A stretch of DNA of 64,000 nucleotides from positions 1 to 64,000 of the forward strand of contig JADKIP010000014.1 in NCBI GenBank assembly GCA_016721185.1, read 5' to 3'. The first letter of the stretch is position 1; every line of letters starts with the position of its first letter. Source of the DNA: Candidatus Dechloromonas phosphorivorans. Lineage in GTDB: Bacteria; Pseudomonadota; Gammaproteobacteria; Burkholderiales; Rhodocyclaceae. Below the pieces are notes generated by a model that made no database searches, was not told where the DNA came from, and saw only the letters and a program-made list of their open reading frames with translations. A program made the position numbers and the translations under genes. Below, piece by piece: positions 25,930-35,605 of the stretch.

Positions 25930-27281
25930 TGAGTAGAAAATATTTTGGAACAGATGGTGTGCGCGGGCGTGTTGGCCAGTCACCGATTACGCCAGATTTT
26001 GTCATGCGATTAGGCTACTCGGCGGGCAAGGTTTTGCTCGACCAAAGCAGTATGCCGCCGGGCGAGCGTCCTACAGTGCTGATTGGCAAAGACACACGGA
26101 TATCTGGTTATATGCTGGAGTCTGCGCTTGAGGCAGGTTTTTCTGCTGCGGGTGTCGATGTTTGCCTGGTTGGTCCGTTACCGACCCCCGCCGTGGCCTA
26201 TCTAACGCGAGCACTTCGCCTACAGGCGGGCATAGTGATCTCCGCTTCCCATAACCCTTATTACGATAATGGCATTAAGTTCTTCTCGGCACAGGGTGCT
26301 AAGTTGCCTGATGATGTTGAGTGTGCGATCGAAGAGGGAATCGATAAGCCGATGGTCTGCGTATCCTCGGCTGATCTCGGCAAGGTGAAGCGGATTGATG
26401 ATGCGCGCGGACGCTACATCGAGTTTTGCAAAAGCACGTTTCCAAATGATCATGATCTTCGTGGCTTGAAAATCGTTGTCGATTGCGCTCATGGTGCGGC
26501 TTATCACACGGCTCCGAACGTATTCCATGAGCTCGGCGCTGATATAGTCACCATCGGAACGCAACCCAACGGGTTGAATATTAACGATGGATTTGGTGCA
26601 ACAGCGCCGCGTGCGCTTTGTGATGCTGTTCTGGCCCATCGTGCAGATCTCGGTGTGGCCCTGGATGGTGACGCCGATCGCATTTTGATGGTTGATGCAG
26701 AGGGAAATCTTTACGATGGTGACCAATTGTTATTCGCCATTGTTCAAAGTCGAGCTAAGAGCGCATTGGTCAAGGGGGTGGCAGGTACACTGATGACTAA
26801 TTTGGCCCTTGAGCACGCATTGGGCAAAATGGGGATACCGTTTGGTCGAGCCGCGGTGGGTGACCGCTATGTCGTCGAGATGCTTAATGAGCGAGGTTGG
26901 CTCTACGGCGGAGAGAATTCAGGTCACATTCTTACCCTTGATCGGCATACAACCGGAGATGGAACCGTTGCTGCGCTTCAAGTGTTGGCGGCGCTGAAAG
27001 AAAGAGGTGGCGATCTGAAAGGTTTGCTTGGGGGTCTGCTTCTTTACCCGCAAAAGCTGATCAATGTTTCGATGGTCAAGGGGTTTCCATGGAAGGATGA
27101 TCCGCGTATTGGTGTGGCACTGGCTAGTGCCGAAGCGGGGTTGGATGGAAAAGGAAGGGTTTTGTTGCGCGCTTCGGGCACGGAGCCACTCTTGCGAGTC
27201 ATGGTGGAGGGGGAGGATGCAGCTGAAGTTGCAGCTGTAGCTGAGCAATTGGCCAGGGTTGTACGTGAGGTTGCGCAATAG
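25929..27281 (+). CDS. glmM: Phosphoglucosamine mutase
   Basis: This 450-residue enzyme converts glucosamine-6-P to glucosamine-1-P for UDP-GlcNAc and cell-wall synthesis. It opens KYFGTDGVRGRVG. The phosphorylated serine is Ser107 in VISASHNPYYDNGIK. The metal loop is ALDGDADRI, the sugar loop is GGENSGH and the C-terminal phosphate site is LLRASGTEPLLRVMVEG. Length matches the family. Translationally coupled to folP. Confidence 0.96.
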   Translation: MSRKYFGTDGVRGRVGQSPITPDFVMRLGYSAGKVLLDQSSMPPGERPTVLIGKDTRISGYMLESALEAGFSAAGVDVCLVGPLPTPAVAYLTRALRLQAGIVISASHNPYYDNGIKFFSAQGAKLPDDVECAIEEGIDKPMVCVSSADLGKVKRIDDARGRYIEFCKSTFPNDHDLRGLKIVVDCAHGAAYHTAPNVFHELGADIVTIGTQPNGLNINDGFGATAPRALCDAVLAHRADLGVALDGDADRILMVDAEGNLYDGDQLLFAIVQSRAKSALVKGVAGTLMTNLALEHALGKMGIPFGRAAVGDRYVVEMLNERGWLYGGENSGHILTLDRHTTGDGTVAALQVLAALKERGGDLKGLLGGLLLYPQKLINVSMVKGFPWKDDPRIGVALASAEAGLDGKGRVLLRASGTEPLLRVMVEGEDAAEVAAVAEQLARVVREVAQ

Positions 27282-27304
27282 TTAGTGCTCTTATTCCCTC
27301 ACGA

Positions 27305-27334
27305 TTGACCGAAAATCATCTCGGCCGCTATAAT
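27305..27334 (+). promoter_or_regulatory. Putative sigma-70 promoter of tpiA-secG-tRNA-Leu-nuo
   Basis: TTGACC (27305-27310) and TATAAT (27329-27334) with an 18-base spacer, 25 bases before the tpiA ATG. It is the best sigma-70 match seen upstream of a protein gene in this window. Confidence 0.65.
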
Positions 27335-27359
27335 CGGAAAGTTTCAAATAATAAGAACC

Positions 27360-28118
27360 ATGCCCTTTATGCGGAAAAAACTCGTTGCTGGGAACTGGAA
27401 GATGCATGGCAGTCTCAAGCAAAATAAAATGTTGCTTGAGAGCGTCAAGTCTAATCTTCTTGGGGTTGGGTGTGAGGTAGCTGTTTTTGCGCCTTATCCA
27501 TATCTGCCGCAATTGCAGTCTCTGCTTTTTGGGTCGGATCTGGCCTGGGGGGCTCAGACGCTGAGTGAGCATGAGGCCGGCGCTTTTACGGGTGAAGTCT
27601 CAGCGTCAATGATTTCCGAGTTTGGTTGCCGCTATGTTTTGGTAGGTCATTCAGAGCGGCGCAGTCTCTTCGGTGAGACAGATGACGATGTTGCGAAAAA
27701 GTTCGTGGCAGCTCAGCGGTCTGGCTTGGTGCCATTGTTGTGCCTTGGTGAGAGCTTGGCGGAGCGTGAGCGGGGTGCTACGGATGAAGTGGTATTGCGT
27801 CAGTTGTTCGCTGTGCTGGATCGGGTTGGTGTTGAGACTCTAAGTGCTTCAGTGCTGGCTTATGAGCCGGTCTGGGCTATTGGTACCGGTGTGACAGCGT
27901 CGCCGGAGCAGGCGCAGTGCGTTCATGCTGCGATACGTGCGCAGATTGCCATGCTGGATTCTAGTGTGGCGGGTAGTCTTCGTATTCTGTATGGCGGTAG
28001 TGTGAAGTCTCAAAATGCAGCTGAGTTGTTTGCGCAGAGTGACATTGATGGTGGGCTTATTGGTGGCGCTGCGTTGGTTGCAGATGAGTTTTTGGCTATT
28101 TGCCGAGCGGCAAATTGA
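27360..28118 (+). CDS. tpiA: Triose-phosphate isomerase
   Basis: This 252-residue glycolytic TIM barrel interconverts DHAP and glyceraldehyde-3-P. It has KLVAGNWKMHGS (substrate Asn/Lys), the electrophilic His97 in VGHSERRSLFGE, the catalytic base Glu169 in LAYEPVWAIGTG, and phosphate loops SVKSQNAAELF and GGLIGGAALV. The ATG at 27360 may be replaced in vivo by the in-frame ATG three codons later. secG follows 12 bases downstream. Confidence 0.96.
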   Translation: MPFMRKKLVAGNWKMHGSLKQNKMLLESVKSNLLGVGCEVAVFAPYPYLPQLQSLLFGSDLAWGAQTLSEHEAGAFTGEVSASMISEFGCRYVLVGHSERRSLFGETDDDVAKKFVAAQRSGLVPLLCLGESLAERERGATDEVVLRQLFAVLDRVGVETLSASVLAYEPVWAIGTGVTASPEQAQCVHAAIRAQIAMLDSSVAGSLRILYGGSVKSQNAAELFAQSDIDGGLIGGAALVADEFLAICRAAN

Positions 28119-28130
28119 TAGGTGTAAAAA

Positions 28131-28502
28131 ATGAATTGGCTTTTTTCTGTAGTCTTGACAGTGCATATACTTGTAGCTCTATCGATCATCGGCTTGGTGC
28201 TGATGCAGCACGGTAAGGGAGCTGATATGGGGGCAGCGTTTGGTAGTGGTGCCTCAGGTAGCCTTTTTGGCGCTACTGGTTCAGCAAATTTTTTAAGTAG
28301 AGCAACAGGTATTCTTGCGGCGGTGTTTTTTGCCACCAGCCTTGCTTTGGCATATGTTGCATCGAGCAAGCCAAAAACGACTGGTAGTGTGATGCAAGAG
28401 GCTGTACAATCGCAACCGGCCTCGCAGCCTGCCTTGGCGGGTGGTGGTGCTCTCCCGGTTCAGTCTGAGTCCGGGTCAAAGTCTAAAGAGATACCGAAAT
28501 AA
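28131..28502 (+). CDS. secG: Protein translocase subunit SecG
   Basis: This 123-residue inner-membrane protein has two transmembrane segments (about 3-23 and 55-75) separated by the conserved LMQHGKGADMGAAFGSGASG loop. It is followed by a longer, low-complexity Gln/Pro/Ser tail typical of betaproteobacteria. It assists SecYE in protein export. The tpiA-secG-tRNA-Leu-nuo order is conserved in many proteobacteria. Confidence 0.94.
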   Translation: MNWLFSVVLTVHILVALSIIGLVLMQHGKGADMGAAFGSGASGSLFGATGSANFLSRATGILAAVFFATSLALAYVASSKPKTTGSVMQEAVQSQPASQPALAGGGALPVQSESGSKSKEIPK

Positions 28503-28552
28503 GTTAAGTCGCTTTCCTGGCATCATTCCTCGTCAGGGAATCTAAAATAAGT

Positions 28553-28637
28553 GCCGACGTGGTGAAATTGGTAGACACGCTATCTTGAGGGGGTAGTGGC
28601 TTAGGCTGTGCGAGTTCGAGTCTCGCCGTCGGCACCA
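28553..28637 (+). tRNA. tRNA-Leu(GAG)
   Basis: An 85-base cloverleaf with acceptor GCCGACG pairing CGTCGGC, discriminator A and encoded CCA. The anticodon loop is TTGAGGG (anticodon GAG), with the long variable arm of leucine tRNAs and the T-loop GTTCGAGTC. It lies between secG and nuoA. Confidence 0.95.
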
Positions 28638-28700
28638 ATATTGTGGCAGTGCCCGAAAGGTGCGCTGTTTCGTATAAAAAACTGAATTTTGGCGGCGGGC

Positions 28701-29072
28701 ATGGAAAACTACTTTCCAATTTTGATGTTCGTTCTGGTAGGGGTTGCGATCGGTGTTTTGCCGATTGTGATGGGTTTTCTTTTGGCGCCGAGTAGGCCAG
28801 ATGCAGAGAAACTATCCCCATACGAGTGCGGCTTTGAGGCTTTTGAAGATGCGCGCATGAAGTTCGATGTGCGTTATTACCTGATTGCGATTCTGTTTAT
28901 TCTGTTTGATTTGGAAATTGCATTCCTTTTTCCGTGGGCAGCAATTTTCAAGGATATCGTCGCCACAGAGTCAATTAAGCTTTTTGGTTTTGTCGAGATG
29001 TTAGTTTTTGTTGCGATCCTGGTTATTGGCTATGTTTATGCCTGGGCCAAGGGCGCGCTTGAATGGGAGTGA
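28701..29072 (+). CDS. nuoA: NADH-quinone oxidoreductase subunit A
   Basis: This 123-residue subunit has three transmembrane helices and belongs to the complex I membrane arm. The hallmark PYECGFEAFEDARMKFDVRY loop and LFILFDLEIAFLFPWA are present. I prefer the ATG at 28701 (MENYFPILM); an in-frame TTG at 28689 would add four residues. It is the first gene of the nuoA-N operon and is followed three bases later by nuoB. Confidence 0.95.
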   Translation: MENYFPILMFVLVGVAIGVLPIVMGFLLAPSRPDAEKLSPYECGFEAFEDARMKFDVRYYLIAILFILFDLEIAFLFPWAAIFKDIVATESIKLFGFVEMLVFVAILVIGYVYAWAKGALEWE

Positions 29073-29075
29073 TCC

Positions 29076-29552
29076 ATGGCCATTGAAGGCGTTCTTCAGG
29101 AAGGGTTTGTAACGACCACTGCTGATAAGCTCATCAACTACATGCGTACCGGTTCTTTGTGGCCGATGACCTTTGGTTTGGCTTGTTGTGCCGTGGAAAT
29201 GATTCATGCGGGTTGTTCGCGGTATGATCTAGATCGTTTTGGCGTGGTTTTTCGCGGTAGCCCCAGACAGTCCGATGTAATGATTGTTGCGGGTACATTA
29301 ACTAATAAAATGGCACCTGCATTGCGTAAGGTTTACGATCAGATGGCTGAGCCGCGTTGGGTTATTTCTATGGGCTCTTGTGCAAATGGTGGTGGCTATT
29401 ACCATTATTCGTACTCAGTGGTTCGGGGTTGTGACCGAATTGTTCCGGTTGATATTTATGTTCCCGGTTGTCCGCCAACTGCTGAGGCTTTGTTGTATGG
29501 CATTATTCAGTTGCAAAACAAAATTCGCCGTACTAATACAATCGCTCGTTAA
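29076..29552 (+). CDS. nuoB: NADH-quinone oxidoreductase subunit B
   Basis: This 158-residue subunit carries cluster N2, the last Fe-S centre before quinone. Its adjacent cysteines are in FGLACCAVEMIHAG, with further ligands in SMGSCANGGGYYHY and VPGCPPTAEALLYG. Length and motif order are normal for betaproteobacteria. Confidence 0.96.
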   Translation: MAIEGVLQEGFVTTTADKLINYMRTGSLWPMTFGLACCAVEMIHAGCSRYDLDRFGVVFRGSPRQSDVMIVAGTLTNKMAPALRKVYDQMAEPRWVISMGSCANGGGYYHYSYSVVRGCDRIVPVDIYVPGCPPTAEALLYGIIQLQNKIRRTNTIAR

Positions 29553-29571
29553 TTGCCAAGGCTGATTAGAT

Positions 29572-30177
29572 ATGTCTGCCAAGTTGGAAATGCTTAGCCA
29601 AAATCTACAAACGCATTTTGGAGATAAGCTTAAATCGTTGAATTTTGCATTGGGTGAAGTGACTATTGAGGTAGGCGCTTCTGACTACCTCGGTGTAATG
29701 GCCGCTTTGCGTAACGAGGCCGATCTTCAATTTGAGGAATTGGTGGACCTTTGTGGTGTTGATTATTCAACCTATGGAGAAGGTGCTTGGCAGGGGCGCC
29801 GTTTTGCTGCTGTAACTCATTTGCTTTCTATTCAAAAAAACTGGCGTTTGCGTGTCCGTGTTTTTGCCGAAGATGATGAATTTCCCACTGTTGATTCAAT
29901 TACGTCAGTTTGGAAAAGCGTAAATTGGTTTGAACGAGAGGCGTTTGATCTCTACGGCATCGCTTTTGTCGGCCATGATGATCTGCGTCGAATCCTTACT
30001 GATTATGGGTTCATTGGACATCCGTTCCGTAAGGACTTCCCAATTTCCGGCTACGTAGAAATGCGTTACGATCCCGATCAAGCCCGGGTTATTTATCAAC
30101 CTGTGACGATTGAACCGCGTGAAAATACGCCGCGAATCCTTCGTGAAAATACTTACGGAGATCCAGCGCATGGCTGA
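29572..30177 (+). CDS. nuoC: NADH-quinone oxidoreductase subunit C
   Basis: This 201-residue peripheral-arm subunit contains LVDLCGVDYSTYGEG and the signature WFEREAFDLYGIAFVGHDDL, followed by LTDYGFIGHPFRKDFP. It lacks the NuoD fusion seen in enterobacteria. Its end overlaps the nuoD start by eight bases. Confidence 0.96.
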   Translation: MSAKLEMLSQNLQTHFGDKLKSLNFALGEVTIEVGASDYLGVMAALRNEADLQFEELVDLCGVDYSTYGEGAWQGRRFAAVTHLLSIQKNWRLRVRVFAEDDEFPTVDSITSVWKSVNWFEREAFDLYGIAFVGHDDLRRILTDYGFIGHPFRKDFPISGYVEMRYDPDQARVIYQPVTIEPRENTPRILRENTYGDPAHG

Positions 30178-31423
30178 TATCCGAAACTTTACGCTAAATT
30201 TTGGTCCGCAGCATCCAGCAGCTCATGGCGTGTTGCGTTTGGTTCTCGAGTTGGATGGTGAGGTTGTGCAGCGAGCTGACCCGCACATTGGCCTTCTCCA
30301 TCGCGCTACTGAAAAATTAGCTGAAACTCGTACTTGGGTTCAGTCTGTTCCTTATATGGATCGGCTGGATTACGTGTCGATGATGTGTAATGAGCACGCT
30401 TATTGCTTGGCTACCGAAAAGTTGCTCGGTATAGAGGTGCCAGAGCGCGGCAAGTACATTCGCACGATGTTTGACGAAGTTACTCGTTTGCTCAACCATT
30501 TGCTTTGGATCGGTTGTCACGCGCTGGACGTTGGTGCGATGACGATGGCCCTATATACTTTCCGTGAGCGGGAAGATTTAATGGACGCCTATGAGGCGGT
30601 TTCTGGTGCACGGCTTCATGCAGCTTACTATCGACCAGGTGGGGTGTATAGAGATTTGCCAAATCGGATGCCGCAATACGAGGAATCCACTTGGACAAGC
30701 GCTAAAAAAGCGAGTGAGCTAAACAATAATCGTAGCGGATCGTTGCTGGACTTTCTTGAGGATTTTACGAATAGGTTCCCAAAGTACCACAGCGAGTACC
30801 ACACCTTGTTAACAGACAATCGTATCTGGAAGCAGCGTTTGGTGAATGTAGGTGTTGTTACGCCTGAACGTGCATTGCAGATGGGATTCTCTGGTGCAAT
30901 GCTGCGCGGTTCAGGTATTGCTTGGGATTTGCGCAAAAAGCAGCCGTATGCCGCGTACGATAAGGTTGATTTCGATATCCCGGTTGGTCTAAACGGGGAT
31001 AGCTATGATCGCTACTTGGTTCGCATGGAAGAGATGCTTCAATCGAATCGGATCATAAAACAATGTATTGATTGGTTGCGTGTTAATCCTGGTCCGGTGA
31101 TTACCGATAACCACAAAGTTGCACCTCCCGCACGTGAAGATATGAAGTCGAATATGGAAGAGCTTATTCACCACTTTAAGCTTTTTACAGAAGGGATACA
31201 CGTCCCGGCGGGAGAGGCGTACGCTGCTATCGAACATCCCAAAGGTGAGTTTGGGATCTATTTTATTTCCGATGGCGCGAATAAGCCGTACCGTATGAAA
31301 ATCCGCGCTCCGGGCTATGTTCACCTCGCAGGTATGGATGAAATGGCTCGAGGGCACATGATTGCCGATGTCGTGACGATTATCGGTACCCAAGATATTG
31401 TTTTTGGCGAGATCGACCGCTGA
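30170..31423 (+). CDS. nuoD: NADH-quinone oxidoreductase subunit D
   Basis: This 417-residue 49-kDa-type subunit forms the quinone pocket with NuoB. It opens with FTLNFGPQHPAAHGVLRLVL, then PHIGLLHRATEKLAE and the PYMDRLDYVSMMCNEHAY region with the quinone-binding Tyr/His set. The C-terminus is the conserved DIVFGEIDR. The ATG at 30170 lies inside nuoC and matches the family N-terminus. Confidence 0.96.
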   Translation: MADIRNFTLNFGPQHPAAHGVLRLVLELDGEVVQRADPHIGLLHRATEKLAETRTWVQSVPYMDRLDYVSMMCNEHAYCLATEKLLGIEVPERGKYIRTMFDEVTRLLNHLLWIGCHALDVGAMTMALYTFREREDLMDAYEAVSGARLHAAYYRPGGVYRDLPNRMPQYEESTWTSAKKASELNNNRSGSLLDFLEDFTNRFPKYHSEYHTLLTDNRIWKQRLVNVGVVTPERALQMGFSGAMLRGSGIAWDLRKKQPYAAYDKVDFDIPVGLNGDSYDRYLVRMEEMLQSNRIIKQCIDWLRVNPGPVITDNHKVAPPAREDMKSNMEELIHHFKLFTEGIHVPAGEAYAAIEHPKGEFGIYFISDGANKPYRMKIRAPGYVHLAGMDEMARGHMIADVVTIIGTQDIVFGEIDR

Positions 31424-31896
31424 TGTTTTCTCCTGAAACCCTCCAGAAATTTGCTCGCGAGGTCACTAAGTACCCCGCTATTCAAAAACAGTCTGCCGTA
31501 ATGGCTTGTTTAGCCCATGCCCAAGAAGAAAAAGGATGGTTAACTCCCGAAGCGATTGAGTCGGTAGCAAATTATCTCGACATGCCGCCTATGGCAGCAT
31601 TTGAGGTTGCCTCTTTCTATAATATGTACGATTTAAAACCGGTCGGTAAATTCAAGATCACGGTTTGTACCAATCTTCCTTGCGCTCTTTCGGGTGGTTA
31701 TCATGCAGGGGAATATATCCAGAAAAAACTCGGGATTGGTTACGGTGAGACAACCGCCGACGGCAAGTTCTCTTTGAAGGAAGGCGAGTGTATGGGCGCC
31801 TGTGGTGATGCTCCCGTTTTGATCGTGAATAACCGGACCATGTGTAGCCATATGCACCCAGAACAAATCGACAAGCTGCTCGAGGAGTGTAAATAA
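31423..31896 (+). CDS. nuoE: NADH-quinone oxidoreductase subunit E
   Basis: This 157-residue subunit carries the [2Fe-2S] cluster N1a, with ligands in the CTNLPCALSGG and GECMGACGDAPV segments. The start overlaps the nuoD stop (TGATG), and the stop overlaps nuoF by one base, so D-E-F are coupled. Confidence 0.96.
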   Translation: MFSPETLQKFAREVTKYPAIQKQSAVMACLAHAQEEKGWLTPEAIESVANYLDMPPMAAFEVASFYNMYDLKPVGKFKITVCTNLPCALSGGYHAGEYIQKKLGIGYGETTADGKFSLKEGECMGACGDAPVLIVNNRTMCSHMHPEQIDKLLEECK

Positions 31897-33224
31897 TGAC
31901 AATGCTCGGCTCGATCAGTGGCGTTCTGATGGAAGGTCTCGACGGAGACAGGACTTGGCATTTGAAAGATTACGTTGCCCGTGGCGGTTACGCGCAACTG
32001 AAACGTATTCTGGAAAATAAGATTTCCCAGGAAGAAGTTATTGGTGAAGTAAAAAAATCTGTTCTTCGTGGTCGTGGTGGAGCCGGCTTCCCAACTGGTT
32101 TAAAGTGGTCGTTTATGCCCCGGTCGTTTCCGGGTGATAAATATGTTGTTTGTAATACCGATGAAGGTGAGCCTGGTACTTTCAAGGATCGCGACATCAT
32201 GCGTTATAATCCCCATTCCGTTATTGAAGGTATGGCAATAGCCGCCTTTGCGATGGGTGCCAACCGTGGCTATAACTATGTTCACGGTGAAATATGGGAA
32301 ACTTACAAACGTTTTGAAGAGGCGCTCGATGAGGCTCGATCGGCTGGTTTTATCGGGCAAAACATTTTAGGTTCAGAATTTAGTTTTGAGCTTTTTGCGC
32401 ATCACGGTTATGGCGCATATATTTGTGGTGAGGAGACATCCTTGCTCGAATCCATTGAGGGAAAAAAGGGGCAGCCGCGGTTTAAACCGCCATTTCCGGC
32501 TTCTTTTGGCCTCTATGGGAAACCGACAACCATAAATAATACAGAAACATTCGCGGCTATCCCGTTCATCTTAAAAATGGGTGGTGAGGAATTTTTAAAC
32601 TTGGGTAAGCCAAACAACGGTGGTACCAAGCTATTCTCGGTGTCAGGGCACGTAAATCGTCCAGGCAATTACGAGATACCTCTCGGCACCCCATTTTCTA
32701 CCCTGTTGGAAATGTGCGGTGGCATGCGTGGTGGCAGGAAGCTTAAAGCCGTCATCCCAGGAGGTTCTTCGGCACCTATCGTTCCTGGTGCTGTAATGAT
32801 GGAAACAACCATGGATTACGATTCGATCAGTAAATCTGGATCGATGCTAGGTTCGGGTGCTGTAATCGTTATGGATGAGACTGTCTGCATGGTCAAGGCG
32901 CTTGAGCGCTTGTCATTCTTTTATTACGAAGAGTCCTGTGGCCAATGCACACCATGCAGAGAAGGTACGGCGTGGATGTACAAGATAGTGCATCGAATTG
33001 AAAACGGGATGGGTAAACCTGAAGATATGGATCTACTCAATAGTGTATTGGGCAATATCATGGGGCGTACTATTTGCGCTCTAGGTGATGCAGCTGCACT
33101 ACCGGTACAAAGCTTTCTGAAGCATTTCGGTAGTGAATTTGAATACCATATCGAACACAAGACCTGCTTGATTCCCAAAGATCTCCAATGGGCTGGCAGT
33201 GGCTTCCATAGAGCTCCGGTCTAA
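31896..33224 (+). CDS. nuoF: NADH-quinone oxidoreductase subunit F
   Basis: This 442-residue subunit is the NADH and FMN-binding entry of complex I. The nucleotide motif is LRGRGGAGFPTGLKW, with CNTDEGEPGTFKDRD and GAYICGEETSLLESIEG. The [4Fe-4S] N3 ligands are in ESCGQCTPCREG plus the downstream Cys of TICALGDAA. It is intact and of normal length. Confidence 0.96.
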   Translation: MTMLGSISGVLMEGLDGDRTWHLKDYVARGGYAQLKRILENKISQEEVIGEVKKSVLRGRGGAGFPTGLKWSFMPRSFPGDKYVVCNTDEGEPGTFKDRDIMRYNPHSVIEGMAIAAFAMGANRGYNYVHGEIWETYKRFEEALDEARSAGFIGQNILGSEFSFELFAHHGYGAYICGEETSLLESIEGKKGQPRFKPPFPASFGLYGKPTTINNTETFAAIPFILKMGGEEFLNLGKPNNGGTKLFSVSGHVNRPGNYEIPLGTPFSTLLEMCGGMRGGRKLKAVIPGGSSAPIVPGAVMMETTMDYDSISKSGSMLGSGAVIVMDETVCMVKALERLSFFYYEESCGQCTPCREGTAWMYKIVHRIENGMGKPEDMDLLNSVLGNIMGRTICALGDAAALPVQSFLKHFGSEFEYHIEHKTCLIPKDLQWAGSGFHRAPV

Positions 33225-33274
33225 CGGATTCTCTCCAAGCAATAGACTCAACGAACTGGCCCCAAGGCAGCGAT

Positions 33275-35605
33275 ATGCTAGAAATCGAAATCGACGGTAA
33301 AAAGGCACAAGTGCCTGATGGCAGCACGGTTATGGATGCCGCGCAACAAATTGGTGTGTACATCCCCCATTTTTGTTACCACAAAAAGCTTTCGATTGCT
33401 GCGAACTGCAGGATGTGCCTCGTGCAAGTTGAGAAGGCGCCTAAGCCGTTGCCAGCCTGTGCGACCCCGGTTACAAATGGTATGAAAGTGTTCCTCCACT
33501 CTGATCTGGCGATCAAGGCTCAGAAAGGCGTGATGGAGTTTTTGCTGATCAACCATCCTCTTGACTGCCCAATTTGTGATCAAGGTGGTGAATGTCAGCT
33601 ACAGGACATGTCTGTTGGGTATGGGCCGATGAAGAGCCGCTATACTGAAGAAAAGCATGTTGTGTTTCATAAAAATGTTGGCCCGCTTATTTCTATGGAA
33701 GAAATGAGCCGATGTATTCACTGTACTCGCTGTGTTCGGTTTGGTCAGGAAATTGGCGGGATAATGGAATTGGGCATGGCTAATCGGAATATGCATTCCG
33801 AGATAACCACCTTCCTTGGCCGTACGGTAGATTCCGAGCTTTCCGGAAACATGATTGACTTGTGCCCAGTTGGTGCACTGACCTCGAAGCCATTCCGTTA
33901 CACGGCCCGCTCTTGGGAGCTGCAACGTAGAAAATCTGTGAGCCCTCACGATTCGGTGGGTGCGAATTTGGTGGTGCAGGTTAAACACGATTCGGTAATG
34001 CGAGTTTTACCTCGTGAAAATGAAGCTGTGAATGAATGCTGGATTTCCGACAAGGAGCGTTTTTCTTATCAGGCGCTTAATTCAGATGAGCGTCTTGTAA
34101 AACCGATGGTTAAGCAAGGTGGCGAATGGAAAGAGGTCGACTGGAGTGTCGCCTTGGACTACGTAGCTCACGGCTTGAAAGATGTTTCGCGCGAGCATGG
34201 CGGTGACGCCTTGGCAGCTCTAGCTGCACCCAATGCTACGGTTGAAGAAATGTTTTTGCTCGGAAAGGTAATGGATGGTCTCGAAAGCAAAAATGTTGAT
34301 TTTCGCCCCCGTCAACTTGACTTCTCCTCGGATAGCAAGCGGTTGGGGGCTCCTTGGTTGGGGTTGCATCTTTCGGAAATAAAGGATTTGGATGCAGCAC
34401 TGATTGTTGGGTCTTTCCTACGTAAAGATCACCCTTTAATTGCTCAACGTTTGCGTCAGGCGGCTAAGAAATTTTCTAAAGTGACCATGCTTTCGGTTAC
34501 TAGCGATGATGAATTAATAGATTTTCACGCAAGATTGACGGTTCAGCCTTCTCAGTTAGTGTTCGCTCTGGGGGCCATTGTCAAAGCAGCGTCAAATTTG
34601 AAAGGTGTTCTCGCACCTGCTGGACTTGAGTCAATCGAGGTTTGTGATCAGAGCCAGAAAATTGCACAGAGCCTTATGGACGGGGATAAGCGTGCCATTT
34701 TCCTAGGTAATGTTGCTTCCCAGATAGAAGGGGCGGCCCAATTGCAGGTGCTCGCTCTTGAACTTGCCAAGCTGACAAATGGAGTCGTCGGTTTCTTGGG
34801 TGAAGGCGCAAATGTTGTAGGCGGTTATTCCGCTTCAGTCCTTCGAGGTGGTGCTAACGCTCGCGAGATGTTTGAAAAGCCTAGAAAAGCGTATGTGCTG
34901 ATGGGCGTTGAACCAGAGTTTGATTGCGGTAATCCCCAACTAGTTGTTGATGCTCTCAATAAAGCAAGCCTTGTTGTCTATATGTCGGCATTCAAGCATG
35001 AACCTGCGCTGCAGTACGCAGATGTTATGTTGCCGATCTCACCCTACACTGAAACTTCGGGTTCTTTTGTCAATACAGAAGGCAGGGTTCAGAGCTTCAA
35101 TGGGGTTGTTAAAGCTCGGGGCGATGCGCGTCCGGCCTGGAAGGTGTTGCGCGTCCTTGGCAACGTATTGAATATCGACGGCTTCTCCTATGAGTCAAGC
35201 GAGGGTGTTCGTGACGATGTGTTAGGTAAAAGCGTTGAATTTGTAAGCGGCTTGAGTAACGATCTGAATGAAATTGGTATTCAACTTCCTTCGCTCGTTT
35301 TTGATTTGCAGCGAATAGCGGATGTGCCTATTAATTTTGCTGACTCGATGGCACGCCGTTCTCCTGTTTTACAACAGACAAGTGATGCCGTTGCGCCAAC
35401 CGCTCGGGTTAATGAGCAAACCTTGGCAAAACTTGGTTTGGCATCTGGAGTTAAAGTTCAAGTGATCCAAGGCCAAGGAAAAGCTGAGTTGGTGGTCAAA
35501 GGTGACAACACTGTTCCAGTGGGTTGTATTCGTGTTGCTGCAGCGCACGCCAGTACCAGCAAACTCGGTGATATGTTTGGACAAATTTCGGTGGAGCGCT
35601 TGTAA
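33275..35605 (+). CDS. nuoG: NADH-quinone oxidoreductase subunit G
   Basis: This 776-residue Fe-S subunit has an N-terminal ferredoxin domain with IPHFCYHKKLSIAANCRMCL ([2Fe-2S]), HPLDCPICDQGGECQLQD (His/Cys-ligated cluster) and RCIHCTRCVRFGQEIGG plus IDLCPVGALTSKPF ([4Fe-4S]). The rest is a molybdopterin-oxidoreductase-like domain ending at 35605. No frame breaks. nuoH starts on the next base. Confidence 0.95.
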   Translation: MLEIEIDGKKAQVPDGSTVMDAAQQIGVYIPHFCYHKKLSIAANCRMCLVQVEKAPKPLPACATPVTNGMKVFLHSDLAIKAQKGVMEFLLINHPLDCPICDQGGECQLQDMSVGYGPMKSRYTEEKHVVFHKNVGPLISMEEMSRCIHCTRCVRFGQEIGGIMELGMANRNMHSEITTFLGRTVDSELSGNMIDLCPVGALTSKPFRYTARSWELQRRKSVSPHDSVGANLVVQVKHDSVMRVLPRENEAVNECWISDKERFSYQALNSDERLVKPMVKQGGEWKEVDWSVALDYVAHGLKDVSREHGGDALAALAAPNATVEEMFLLGKVMDGLESKNVDFRPRQLDFSSDSKRLGAPWLGLHLSEIKDLDAALIVGSFLRKDHPLIAQRLRQAAKKFSKVTMLSVTSDDELIDFHARLTVQPSQLVFALGAIVKAASNLKGVLAPAGLESIEVCDQSQKIAQSLMDGDKRAIFLGNVASQIEGAAQLQVLALELAKLTNGVVGFLGEGANVVGGYSASVLRGGANAREMFEKPRKAYVLMGVEPEFDCGNPQLVVDALNKASLVVYMSAFKHEPALQYADVMLPISPYTETSGSFVNTEGRVQSFNGVVKARGDARPAWKVLRVLGNVLNIDGFSYESSEGVRDDVLGKSVEFVSGLSNDLNEIGIQLPSLVFDLQRIADVPINFADSMARRSPVLQQTSDAVAPTARVNEQTLAKLGLASGVKVQVIQGQGKAELVVKGDNTVPVGCIRVAAAHASTSKLGDMFGQISVERL